Shown here in pieces: positions 24,300-32,410 of a stretch of DNA of 64,000 nt. Location: NCBI RefSeq assembly GCF_016411825.1, contig NZ_JAEKMH010000002.1, positions 248,001 to 312,000 on the forward strand, written 5' to 3'. This DNA comes from Devosia sediminis (lineage in GTDB: Bacteria > Pseudomonadota > Alphaproteobacteria > Rhizobiales > Devosiaceae). The notes below the pieces were generated by a model that saw only the letters and a list, made by a program, of their open reading frames with translations, made no database searches and was not told where the DNA came from. A program made the position numbers and the translations under genes. Every line of letters begins with the position of its first letter. The first letter of the stretch is position 1.

Positions 24300-25484
24300 A
24301 TGTTCGAAACCCTGACCAAGGCCCCCGGCGACAAGATTCTTGCGCTCATGGGCGAGTATGCTGCCGACTCCCGTCCCACCAAGATCGACCTCGGTGTTGG
24401 TGTCTACAAGGATGAAAAGGGCGTGACCCCGGTCATGACTTCGGTCCGGAAGGCCGAAGAGCGAATTCTTTCGAACGAAAAAACAAAGACTTACCTCGGC
24501 ATTGCCGGCAACAAGGGCTATGGCAATGCGGTGCTTGACCTGGTGCTGGCCAATTCGGTCGACCGCGCCCGCGTCCGCATCGCCCAGGCCCCCGGCGGCA
24601 CCGGTTCGCTCTGGGTGCTGATGCAGCTCATCAACCGTGCCCGTCCCGGCGCGACGGTTTATGTGTCCGACCCGACCTGGGCGAACCACAATCCCATCGC
24701 CCTCAATTCCGGCCTCCAGGTCGCGACCTATCCCTATTTCGATGCCGAAACCCGCGGCGTGAAGTTCGAGCAAATGCTTGCGGCGCTTGATAAGTTGAGC
24801 GCCGGCGATGTCGTGCTGATGCATGGATGCTGCCACAACCCGACCGGCGCCAACCTCAGCAATGAGCAGTGGGATCAGGTCGCAGCCTCGCTCGCCCGAT
24901 CAGGCGCATTGCCCTTCATCGACCTCGCATACCTCGGCTTCGGCGACGGCATCGAGCCGGACGCCTATGGTACGCGCAAGATCCTCTCTGCGGTCCCCGA
25001 AGCGCTGATCGCCTTCTCGGGTTCGAAGAATTTCGGTCTCTATCGCGAACGCGTCGGCGCCGCCATCCTTGTCGCCCGTAACGGCGACGAGGCGGAAGTC
25101 ACCAATTCCCAGCTCCTCAACATCATCCGCGGTGCCTATTCGCAGCCGCCCGATCACGGTGCCGAGATCATCCGCACCATCCTCGAGGATGCCGCACTGC
25201 GTTCCGAATGGGAGACCGAGCTGGCCGCTATGCGCAACCGCATGATTTCGCTGCGCAAGAAGCTTGCCGACGCGATCCGCGAACGCTCCAATTCCACCGA
25301 TTTCGACTTCGTCGCCGATCACCGTGGCATGTTCTCGCTGTTGGGGCTCAGCAACGACGCTGTGGAACATCTCAAGGCCGCAAACGGGGTCTATATGACT
25401 GGGGACAGTCGCATCAATGTCGCCGGCATTCCGGAAGATAAGGTGGGCGATCTGGCGGACGCGTTTTTGGGCGCCATTCGCTGA
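24300..25484 (+). CDS. Aromatic/aspartate aminotransferase (class I, TyrB/AspC type)
   Basis: A PLP-dependent transaminase of 394 residues that exchanges amino groups between aspartate or aromatic amino acids and 2-oxoglutarate. The sequence fits the I-gamma group: KIDLGVGVYKDEKGVTPVMTSVRKAE near the N-terminus, YLGIAGNKGY, GCCHNPTGANL, the PLP-lysine segment FSGSKNFGLYRERVG, and the C-terminal FSLLGLSNDAVEHLKAANGVYMTGDSRINVAGI, including the substrate-carboxylate Arg. AspC versus TyrB preference cannot be settled by eye. No linked biosynthetic genes are adjacent. Confidence 0.92.
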   Translation: MFETLTKAPGDKILALMGEYAADSRPTKIDLGVGVYKDEKGVTPVMTSVRKAEERILSNEKTKTYLGIAGNKGYGNAVLDLVLANSVDRARVRIAQAPGGTGSLWVLMQLINRARPGATVYVSDPTWANHNPIALNSGLQVATYPYFDAETRGVKFEQMLAALDKLSAGDVVLMHGCCHNPTGANLSNEQWDQVAASLARSGALPFIDLAYLGFGDGIEPDAYGTRKILSAVPEALIAFSGSKNFGLYRERVGAAILVARNGDEAEVTNSQLLNIIRGAYSQPPDHGAEIIRTILEDAALRSEWETELAAMRNRMISLRKKLADAIRERSNSTDFDFVADHRGMFSLLGLSNDAVEHLKAANGVYMTGDSRINVAGIPEDKVGDLADAFLGAIR

Positions 25485-25563
25485 TCCCATCGCTTGCGGC
25501 GGGGCGCCGCCATGGCTACATCTGGATCAACGGTCCGGACCAATAAGTTACTAGGAGGGAACG

Positions 25564-26217
25564 ATGAAGTTCTTCGTCGACACTGCAGATACCGCCGCCA
25601 TCAAGGAGCTCAACGACGCCGGGCTCATCAATGGCGTGACCACCAATCCGTCGCTGATTGCCAAGTCCGGCCGTGACTTCAAGGAAGTCATCAAGGAAAT
25701 CTGCGGCATCACGCCCGATCCGGTCTCCGCCGAAGTCGCCAGCCTCGAATATGACGGCATGGTTGCCGAAGGCGAACATCTCGCCAAGATCGCGTCCAAC
25801 GTCGTTATCAAGCTGCCGCTGACGCTAAATGGCCTCAAGGCCACCAAGTACTTCAAGGACAAGGGTATCGCGACCAACGTCACCCTGTGCTTCTCGGCCA
25901 ATCAGGCTCTTCTGGCTGCCAAGGCCGGCGCGACCTATATCTCGCCTTTCATCGGCCGCCTCGACGACATCAATCTCGATGGCATGGAGCTGATCGAGAA
26001 CATCCGCACCATCTATGACAACTACCAGTTCGAGACCCAGATCCTGGCCGCCTCGATCCGCTCGCCCAACCACGTCACCGAGGCTGCTCTTGCTGGCGCC
26101 GACGTTGCCACCATCCCGCCCGACGTGATCAAGAAGCTGGCCAGCCATCCGCTGACCGACAAGGGCATCGAAGGCTTTCTCAAGGATTGGGCCGGCACCG
26201 GCCAGAGCATTCTCTAG
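25564..26217 (+). CDS. fsa: Transaldolase / fructose-6-phosphate aldolase (TalC/Fsa family)
   Basis: A 217-residue small transaldolase, the usual length for this subfamily. The N-terminus [37 protein letters not shown] contains the conserved DTA and TTNPS motifs. The Schiff-base lysine is in [15 protein letters not shown], and [33 protein letters not shown] completes the barrel. It joins the pentose phosphate pathway and glycolysis by transferring dihydroxyacetone units, or acts as a fructose-6-phosphate aldolase; the two cannot be separated by sequence reading. A strong GGAGGG ribosome site precedes the ATG. Confidence 0.93.
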   Translation: MKFFVDTADTAAIKELNDAGLINGVTTNPSLIAKSGRDFKEVIKEICGITPDPVSAEVASLEYDGMVAEGEHLAKIASNVVIKLPLTLNGLKATKYFKDKGIATNVTLCFSANQALLAAKAGATYISPFIGRLDDINLDGMELIENIRTIYDNYQFETQILAASIRSPNHVTEAALAGADVATIPPDVIKKLASHPLTDKGIEGFLKDWAGTGQSIL

Positions 26218-26240
26218 CACTCGATATTTCCACAAGCGCG

Positions 26241-26329
26241 ATGTCACCCCGGTGCAGGCCGGGGTCCATCCTGAGATGCGTGCGTGGGAATGGATCTCAG
26301 AATGGATGCCGGCCTGCGCCGGCATGACA
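26241..26329. repeat. Extragenic palindromic repeat, family B (copy 2)
   Basis: ATGTCACCCCGG start, GATGCCGGCCTGCGCCGGCATGACA end, with a central GGATCTCAGAATGGA. It lies in the short leader between fsa and mrp. Confidence 0.82.
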
Positions 26330-26367
26330 CCGGATTTGTGGCGCTCTCGGCGCTCAACCAAGCCATC

Positions 26368-27426
26368 ATGGCCGATACCGATCTCGCAGCCCAGATAAAG
26401 GCCGCCCTTGCCGATGTGGAAATTCCCGGCGGCGGCGATCTTGCGACGTATGGCGGCCTGTCGGAAATCATCGTCACGCCTGGCGCCATCGCCTTCGCGA
26501 TAGCTGTAGCGCCTGGCATGGAAGCTGCCTTTGGGCCGGCCCGCGACGCGGCGCATAAGGCCGCCCAGGCTCTGGGCGGCAGCCGCAAGACCATGGTCTC
26601 GCTGACGGCGGAAAAATCGAATAGTCCAAAATTCGGCCATGGCGGCGTCCAGCCCCAGGGCAAGACGCGCGTCAATGGCGTCAGGAGAATCATTGCCGTG
26701 GGCTCGGGCAAGGGCGGCGTCGGCAAGTCCACCACCGCCGTCAATATCGCCCTGTCTCTGGCGGTAGAGGGCCTGAAAGTCGGGATTCTTGACGCCGATC
26801 TCTACGGCCCGTCGGTCCCCAAACTGCTCGGCATCGAGGGCAGGCCGGCCATCCGCGACGACGGCATTTTCACGCCCCACGAGGCCTTCGGTTTGAAGGC
26901 CATGTCGATCGGCTCCATGCTGGTGCCCGGGCAGGCCGTGGTCTGGCGCGGTCCCATGGCCACGTCGGGCCTCCGCCAACTGCTGCGTGAGACCGATTGG
27001 GGCGGGCTCGACGTCCTCATCATCGACCTGCCGCCGGGCACCGGTGACATCCATATCGCGCTCTTCCAGCAGACCGTGGTCGACGGCGTGGTCATCGTCT
27101 CGACTCCGCAGGACCTGGCGCTGATCGACGCGCAGAAGGCCATCGACATGCTGCGCCGCATGTCTGTGCCGGTGCTGGGCCTCGTCGAAAACATGAGTTA
27201 CTTCATCGCCCCCGATACCGGCCACCGCTATGACATCTTTGGCACCGGCGGCGCCGAGAAGGCCGCCGAACGGCTCGACATTCCCTTCCTCGGTCCCATC
27301 CCGCTGGTCATGTCCATCCGCGAAGGGTCTGATGCTGGCACACCGCCGGTTTCCTCTCAACCCGATGGCCCGGAAGCTGCCGCCTATCGGATGATCGCCC
27401 GCCGGTTGATCTCGGCAATTCCCTGA
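26368..27426 (+). CDS. mrp: Mrp/NBP35-family iron-sulfur carrier ATPase
   Basis: A 352-residue P-loop ATPase of the Mrp/ApbC family, which assembles or transfers Fe-S clusters. An N-terminal MIP18-like domain covers about 1-85 (DLAAQIKAALADVEIPGGGDLATYGGLSEI). The deviant Walker A loop is AVGSGKGGVGKSTTAVN; ILDADLYGPSVPKLLG and LIIDLPPGTGDIHIAL follow. The usual CxxC cluster-binding pair after ENMSYF is absent (FIAPDTGHRYDIFG), a state I believe is common in this alphaproteobacterial branch. The ATG at 26368 is used; an upstream in-frame ATG at 26284 would translate a palindromic repeat. Confidence 0.93.
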   Translation: MADTDLAAQIKAALADVEIPGGGDLATYGGLSEIIVTPGAIAFAIAVAPGMEAAFGPARDAAHKAAQALGGSRKTMVSLTAEKSNSPKFGHGGVQPQGKTRVNGVRRIIAVGSGKGGVGKSTTAVNIALSLAVEGLKVGILDADLYGPSVPKLLGIEGRPAIRDDGIFTPHEAFGLKAMSIGSMLVPGQAVVWRGPMATSGLRQLLRETDWGGLDVLIIDLPPGTGDIHIALFQQTVVDGVVIVSTPQDLALIDAQKAIDMLRRMSVPVLGLVENMSYFIAPDTGHRYDIFGTGGAEKAAERLDIPFLGPIPLVMSIREGSDAGTPPVSSQPDGPEAAAYRMIARRLISAIP

Positions 27427-27532
27427 CTTCCCTGCACGCCAAAGCCACTTATCCCCGCCCCATCACCTTGCCCATACTCTCCCTCATCAGCCGGGTGGAG
27501 ATGGGGTTGCAACGATCAACCGTCCGGCGACA

Positions 27533-27689
27533 GTCGGGAGCACCCTGAATCGTTACGGGGTGTGGGTCCGGGGTTGGGAAATTCCGGTGAGAGCCGTCCC
27601 TAGTGAACCCCCCTGCCAGAAATCCCGACGCCCCGAGACGTCTTGCGTCTCACTAAATTTAAACTCAGAGGTGAAAGGCGTCTCGGGGC
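27533..27689 (+). ncRNA. Structured RNA candidate with cobalamin-riboswitch-like core and alternative hairpins
   Basis: Paired arms seen: P1 GTCGGGA (27533-27539) with TCCCGAC (27623-27629); CACCC with GGGTG just inside; GGGGTT with GAACCCC (around 27580 and 27605); and GGGA with TCCC inside that. The core TTGGGAAATTCCGGTGAGAG and the 3' segment GCCAGAAATCCCGAC resemble the conserved cobalamin-riboswitch blocks (GGGAA..GGTGaaA and GCCaGgAgACC), but the canonical P6 block is not recognisable. P1 abuts GAGACG (27635-27640). This can pair with CGTCTC at 27646-27651 or, as an 11-bp stem, with CGTCTC at 27679-27684. Identification as a riboswitch is inference. Confidence 0.4.
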
Positions 27690-27739
27690 TTCCATCACTT
27701 GGCTTAAGGGAGTCCGCCAATTTGACGCACGTACGCCAT

Positions 27740-27766
27740 TTAAATCGATTGCTGAAATCGATTGCA
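27740..27766. promoter_or_regulatory. LacI-family operator candidate upstream of the GH1 beta-glucosidase
   Basis: TGAAATCGATTGCA (27753-27766) is a near-perfect palindrome centred on CG, the hallmark of LacI-family sites. A second AAATCGATTGC unit overlaps it at 27742-27752, 13 nt away. It lies about 65-90 nt upstream of the beta-glucosidase start. The regulator is not encoded in the window. Confidence 0.5.
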
Positions 27767-27829
27767 TAACATTTCCCGCCTTGTTATCCGGCTTGTCCGT
27801 TTCGGCGTCAGGCCGGGCTTGGAGGGGAA

Positions 27830-29143
27830 ATGTTCTCGTTTGACCGCCGGGATTTCGGTCCCGACTTTACCTTTGGCGTCGCCACGGCCGCCTACCAGAT
27901 CGAAGGCGGCCAGGGTGATGGCCGCGGCTCGTGCATCTGGGACACGTTCTCGGCCACGCCGGGCAATGTCCACAATGGCGATACGGGCATCAATGCCTGC
28001 AATCACTATGAGCTCTGGCCGCAGGACCTGGATCTCATTCGCGATGGCGGCTTCGACGCCTATCGCTTTTCCTTCGCCTGGCCGCGCCTCATTCCTGATG
28101 GTACCGGCCCCGTCAACCAGGCCGGCGTCGACTTCTACGATCGCCTGATCGACGGCATGCTCGAGCGCGGCATCAAGCCATATGCCACGCTTTATCATTG
28201 GGATCTGCCATCCACCCTGCAGGATCGCGGCGGCTGGATGAACCGCGACATCGCCAACTGGTTTGCCGACTATGCAGCCCTTGTCGCCAACAAGTTCGGC
28301 GACCGGCTGGAAGCCACGGCCACAATCAACGAACCCTGGTGCGTCGCCTTCCTGAGCCACTTCCTCGGCGTCCACGCGCCCGGTTATCGCGACCTTCGCG
28401 CCGCCGCCCGCGCCATGCACCATGTGCTGTTCGCCCATGGCACGGCCATCGATGCTCTGCGTGCCAACGGCGCAAAGAATCTCGGCATCGTGCTCAACCT
28501 CGAAAAGTCCGAACCGGCGACCGACAGCGAAGCCGACCGGCAAGCCTGCGATTTCGGCGACGCGCTGTTCAACCGCTGGTATCTGGGTGGCGTCTTCAAG
28601 GGCGAATACCCCGAAATCCTGACCAAGTGGCTCGAACCCTACCTGCCGGCCAACTACCAGGCCGATATGGAGGTGGTGTCCCGCCCACTCGATTGGCTCG
28701 GCATCAACTACTACACCCGCGGCCTCTACAAGGCGTCGAGCGAGCCCGGCCGGCCTGTCGAACAGGTCAAGGGCGACCTTGAGCGCACCGATATCGGTTG
28801 GGAAATCTACCCCAAGGGTCTCAGCGACCTCCTGGTGCGTGTGTCCAACGAATATACCAAGAAGCCGATCTACGTGACCGAGAACGGCATGGCCGAGGTC
28901 GAAGGCAACGACGATCCGCGCCGCGTGAAATATTACGAAGATCACCTCATGGCCGTGCTCGCCGCCAAGGCCGCGGGCGCCGATGTGCGGGGCTATTTCG
29001 CGTGGTCGCTGCTCGACAATTACGAATGGGCCGAAGGTTACAACAAGCGCTTTGGTCTCGTGCATGTCGACTACGAGACGCAGAAGCGCACGCCCAAGGC
29101 CAGCTTCCGCGCGTTCCAGGGCATGTTGCACAACAGCCGCTGA
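27830..29143 (+). CDS. Beta-glucosidase, glycoside hydrolase family 1
   Basis: A 437-residue GH1 enzyme that removes beta-linked glucose (or similar sugars) from cellobiose and aryl-glucosides. The family markers are FTFGVATAAYQIEGG at the N-terminus, YRFSFAWPRLIPDG, the acid/base TINEPW, NYYTRG, and the nucleophile in YVTENGMAE. The C-terminal FAWSLLDNYEWAEGYNKRFGLVHVDYETQKRTPKAS contains the glucose-binding Trp and Glu. No signal peptide, so cytoplasmic. GGAGGGGAA lies just before the ATG. A LacI-type operator and a structured RNA candidate lie upstream. Confidence 0.96.
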   Translation: MFSFDRRDFGPDFTFGVATAAYQIEGGQGDGRGSCIWDTFSATPGNVHNGDTGINACNHYELWPQDLDLIRDGGFDAYRFSFAWPRLIPDGTGPVNQAGVDFYDRLIDGMLERGIKPYATLYHWDLPSTLQDRGGWMNRDIANWFADYAALVANKFGDRLEATATINEPWCVAFLSHFLGVHAPGYRDLRAAARAMHHVLFAHGTAIDALRANGAKNLGIVLNLEKSEPATDSEADRQACDFGDALFNRWYLGGVFKGEYPEILTKWLEPYLPANYQADMEVVSRPLDWLGINYYTRGLYKASSEPGRPVEQVKGDLERTDIGWEIYPKGLSDLLVRVSNEYTKKPIYVTENGMAEVEGNDDPRRVKYYEDHLMAVLAAKAAGADVRGYFAWSLLDNYEWAEGYNKRFGLVHVDYETQKRTPKASFRAFQGMLHNSR

Positions 29144-29186
29144 TCGGGTGTAAGGTCGGGCTTTGCCACACGCGAGCCCGACCGCC

Positions 29187-29768
29187 ATGTCCTCAGATTT
29201 CAGCGAACTCCCCGAATCCCTGCTGCGCCTCGACGACGTGTTGGCCGAGGCCGGCGACGAGGCCATGCTGCTGACCGAGCTCGATGGCTTTCTTTGCGCC
29301 ATCGCCGTCAGCCCGACGCCGGTCGCCAAGGACGAATATTGGCCCTTCGACTGGGCCGCCGACGAGCGCGGCGTCCTCCGGCCAGGCTTCGACGAGCTCG
29401 AGGCGCTGGTCGATGCGCGGCTGGCCGATATTGAGCGCGAACTGGCCGCGGGCGAATATGGTCCCCTCTATGAAGTCGACGACGATACCGACGAAATCGT
29501 CTGGCAGGCCTGGATATCGGGCTTCCAGGAGGCCATGTTGCTTCGCTTCGATGCCTGGGACGAACTGCTGCGCGACACCGGCGACGATCCGCGGGGCGAG
29601 GCGGCAATGGGTCTTGCTACCGGCCTCATGCTGGCGGACCCCGCCAATCACCCCGATGACACTGCCAGCGATGAGGACTGGGCCCAGTATGATGAGGCCA
29701 TGGAGGCCATGCCGGAGATCCTGGCCCAGGTCGCCGTGCTGCTCTACCGGTTGCACCGGCAAGAGTGA
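29187..29768 (+). CDS. UPF0149 (YgfB/YecA) family protein
   Basis: A 193-residue acidic protein from the ATG at 29187 (29163 is an alternative). The UPF0149 signature is present: LLTELDGFLCAIAVSPTPVAKDEYWP near the start, then IVWQAWISGFQEAMLLRFDAWDELL and a helical acidic C-terminus. The SEC-C zinc motif that some YecA proteins carry at the C-terminus is missing. Function is not established. It follows the beta-glucosidase by about 43 nt and may be co-transcribed with it, although a functional link is not obvious. Confidence 0.85.
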   Translation: MSSDFSELPESLLRLDDVLAEAGDEAMLLTELDGFLCAIAVSPTPVAKDEYWPFDWAADERGVLRPGFDELEALVDARLADIERELAAGEYGPLYEVDDDTDEIVWQAWISGFQEAMLLRFDAWDELLRDTGDDPRGEAAMGLATGLMLADPANHPDDTASDEDWAQYDEAMEAMPEILAQVAVLLYRLHRQE

Positions 29769-29873
29769 CTGTCAGGGCGGTTGTCCCATCTCTCCACCAC
29801 CTGTAGCGTCTTGCCGGGGCCGGCACGAACCGGCCCTGGCGCCCAAGCGCACCATTTGGAGGAGAACATTGTC

Positions 29874-30845
29874 ATGAAGCTTGCTTTCGCATTGCCTGTC
29901 TTCGCCGCCCTGTTGTCTGTGTCGGCACCGGTTGTCGCGCAATCCGATTTTCCCACCAAGCCCATCAATCTCGTCGTGCCCTTCGCCGCTGGTGGGTCCA
30001 CCGACCTCGTTGGCCGTATCGTGGCCGAGGCCATGTCCAAGGAGCTGGGGCAGAACGTTCTCGTGGTCAACCAGGCCGGCGCTGGTGGCGTCGTCGGCGC
30101 CACCGCAGTCGCCGATGCGGCGCCTGATGGCTACACCATCCTCATGGGTACCATCGCGACGCATGCGCTGAGTGCCTCGCTCTATGCCTCCCCTCCTTTT
30201 GATCCCTCCGCCGATTTCGAGCCGATCTCCCTCCTCGTCACCGTGCCCAACGTGCTGCTGGTCAATCCCGAATTCCCCGCCAACAGCGTCGAGGAACTGA
30301 TTGCCAAGCTCAAGGCCGAGCCGGAGCAGCACGCCTATGCCTCTTCGGGCAATGGCACGCCGCTGCATCTGTCCGGTGAACTCTTCAAATCGATGACTGA
30401 GACCGACATGGTCCACGTGCCGTATCAGGGCTCCGGGCCGGCGCTGGTCGATGCTCTGTCCGGCGCCGTTCCGATCATCTTCGACAATCTGCCTTCGGCC
30501 AGCGAACACATGAAGGCCGGCACTTTGAAGCCCCTGGCGGTCACCACGCTCGAGCGCAGCGCCAGCTTCCCCGACGTGCCCACCATGGATGAGGCCGGCG
30601 TCCCCGGCTATGAGACCAATACCTGGAACGCGCTGTTCGCCCCGGCCGGCACGCCGCCGGAGGTCATCGCCAAGCTCAATGAGGCAGCCGTTGCTGCCGT
30701 CAGCGATCCGGCGGTGCAGCAGCGCCTGGCCGAAGCCGGTGCGGTTGTCGTCGGCTCAACCCCGGAAGAGCTGGCCGACCATGTGACCACCGAAGTCGAG
30801 CGTTGGGCTCCGGTGATCGAAGCCGCCGGCGTGGCGATCCAGTAA
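29874..30845 (+). CDS. Tripartite tricarboxylate transporter-type (Bug) solute-binding protein
   Basis: A 323-residue periplasmic binding protein with a signal peptide (LAFALPVFAALLSVSAPVVAQ). The Bug/TctC family features are FPTKPINLVVPFAAGGSTDLVGRIVAEAMSKELGQNVLVVNQAGAGGVVGA, DGYTILMGT, the AYASSGNGTPLHLSGELF loop and VPYQGSGPALVDALSG. Such proteins feed carboxylates to TctAB membrane proteins, but no tctA or tctB is adjacent, so this is an orphan receptor that may serve a remote transporter or a sensing role. GGAGGAG precedes the ATG. Confidence 0.9.
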   Translation: MKLAFALPVFAALLSVSAPVVAQSDFPTKPINLVVPFAAGGSTDLVGRIVAEAMSKELGQNVLVVNQAGAGGVVGATAVADAAPDGYTILMGTIATHALSASLYASPPFDPSADFEPISLLVTVPNVLLVNPEFPANSVEELIAKLKAEPEQHAYASSGNGTPLHLSGELFKSMTETDMVHVPYQGSGPALVDALSGAVPIIFDNLPSASEHMKAGTLKPLAVTTLERSASFPDVPTMDEAGVPGYETNTWNALFAPAGTPPEVIAKLNEAAVAAVSDPAVQQRLAEAGAVVVGSTPEELADHVTTEVERWAPVIEAAGVAIQ

Positions 30846-30847
30846 GC

Positions 30848-32410
30848 TCAAGCGACATCCGGCAGGCGCGCCAGCATTAGCGCCTGCGTCAATGAGTGCT
30901 GCGGTCGGGCGAACAATTCGTCCGGCCGTCCTTCTTCGACGATCCGTCCTGCCTCCATCACCAGCACCCGGTCGGCCATGGCGGCGACCATGTCGAGGTC
31001 GTGACTGATGATGAGGTAGCTGAGCCCATGCTCGGCCCTGAGCCGCGCCAAGAGGTTGAGCACGTCACCGCGCAGCGACACGTCAAGCGCTGAAACCGGC
31101 TCATCAAGCACCACGACGCGGGGCCGCGTCACCAGCGCCCGCGCGATGGCGAGCCGCTGCCGTTGTCCGCCGGAAAACTCGTGCGGGTAGCGGGTGAGCA
31201 TGGAAGCGTCGAGCCCCACCGCCTCGACCGCCTCCCTGAGGCGCGCGTCACGCTCTTCCCTGCTCATCACGCCCAACAGATGAAGGGGTTCGGCGAGCGA
31301 GGTGCCAACGCTCATCCGCGGATCGAAGCTGCTGAACGGATCCTGGAACACCAGCGACATGGCAGCGCGCGAGCCGGGCGGCAAGTCGCGCCCCCGATAA
31401 GGCACACCATCGAGCAGCATCCGCCCCTCGCTGGCGCTGTCGAGGCCGACGATCATCCGCGCCAGCGTGGTCTTGCCACACCCCGATGGTCCGACCAGCG
31501 CCACGCATTCACCCGCGCCGATGGTCAAATCGACCCTGTCCACGGCGCGCAGCGGGGGATCGCGCCATGGCCACAGCCCGCCCTGGGCATAGACGCGGCT
31601 GACGCCCATCACGGCCAGCAGGTCCTGCTCCTCCACGCTCGCCACCGGGGCAGGGCGACGGTCCATGCGGCTCGCGGCCAGCAGCTTTTGTGTGTAGGCC
31701 GCCTGCGGGCTTTTCAACACGTCGGCAACCGCACCCTGTTCGACCATGCGCCCGGCCTGCATCACGCCCACGCGCGAACAGAGTGTCGCGACGGCCCGGA
31801 TGTCGTGGCTGATGAACAACAGCGTCATCTGCCGGCGCTTGCAGATCTCGGCAATGAGGTCGAGCACCACGCGCTGGGTGATGACATCGAGTGCCGAAGT
31901 CGGTTCGTCGGCGATCATCAGCTCCGGCCGGCTGGCCAGCGCCATCGCGATCATGGCGCGCTGCCGTTGCCCGCCCGAGAGCTGATGCGGGTAGCGCCCG
32001 ACATGGCTGGGCGACAGGCCGACCTCGTCGAGCAGGTCCGGCACCACCAGGTTCGCCACATCGGGGACCTCCGAAAGCACGATGGCCTCTTCGATCTGCT
32101 CGCCGATGGTCATCAGCGGATTGAGCGCCGTCATCGGCTCCTGGAAGACCATGCCGATGCGCTTGCCCCGCAGTCGGGCCAGAACCCGCTCGTCCTCGGG
32201 TAGCGGGGCGCCATCGAAACGAACTGCGCCCGCTACGGTGGAGCTGTCCGGCAATAGTCCGGCAATGGCCAACGCCGTCAGCGACTTGCCCGATCCGCTC
32301 TCTCCAATAATGCCGTAGCGGTCGCCACGGTCTATGCGCAGTGTCAGCCCGGCCACCGCCGGTCGGCCGGAAAAGGCAATCGTGAGGTCGTCGATCTCAA
32401 CCAGCGCCAT
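30848..32410 (-). CDS. Fused ABC transporter ATP-binding protein (DppD-DppF type)
   Basis: A 520-residue protein with two complete nucleotide-binding domains. Half 1 (about 1-255) has GESGSGKSLTALAIAG, LSGGQRQRAMIAMALA and LMIADEPTSALDV. Half 2 (about 270-515) has GPSGCGKTTLARMIVG, FSGGQRQRLAIARAL and VVLDEPVSALDV. Each half corresponds to the DppD and DppF subunits of family-5 (peptide, nickel or opine) importers, here fused. The Q-loops are at VFQEPMTALNPL and VFQDPFSSFDP. Last gene of the minus-strand importer operon; its start overlaps the permease end by 14 nt. Confidence 0.95.
   Translation of the reverse strand: MALVEIDDLTIAFSGRPAVAGLTLRIDRGDRYGIIGESGSGKSLTALAIAGLLPDSSTVAGAVRFDGAPLPEDERVLARLRGKRIGMVFQEPMTALNPLMTIGEQIEEAIVLSEVPDVANLVVPDLLDEVGLSPSHVGRYPHQLSGGQRQRAMIAMALASRPELMIADEPTSALDVITQRVVLDLIAEICKRRQMTLLFISHDIRAVATLCSRVGVMQAGRMVEQGAVADVLKSPQAAYTQKLLAASRMDRRPAPVASVEEQDLLAVMGVSRVYAQGGLWPWRDPPLRAVDRVDLTIGAGECVALVGPSGCGKTTLARMIVGLDSASEGRMLLDGVPYRGRDLPPGSRAAMSLVFQDPFSSFDPRMSVGTSLAEPLHLLGVMSREERDARLREAVEAVGLDASMLTRYPHEFSGGQRQRLAIARALVTRPRVVVLDEPVSALDVSLRGDVLNLLARLRAEHGLSYLIISHDLDMVAAMADRVLVMEAGRIVEEGRPDELFARPQHSLTQALMLARLPDVA

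Larger units (their letters stand above)
27427..27829. other. 403-nt intergenic region with RNA-like structure and a LacI-type operator
   Basis: No convincing protein gene lies here. Going 5' to 3' there is a short GGTTG/CAACC hairpin at 27506-27521, the structured element and hairpins at 27533-27689, and then an AT-rich promoter-like segment with overlapping AAATCGATTGC repeats at 27740-27766 before the beta-glucosidase gene. Confidence 0.7.

Noticed and set aside
27533-27629. A definite cobalamin riboswitch
   Set aside because: The core resembles it, but the P6 block and canonical junction sequence are not recognisable and the downstream gene is not B12-related; kept as a candidate only.
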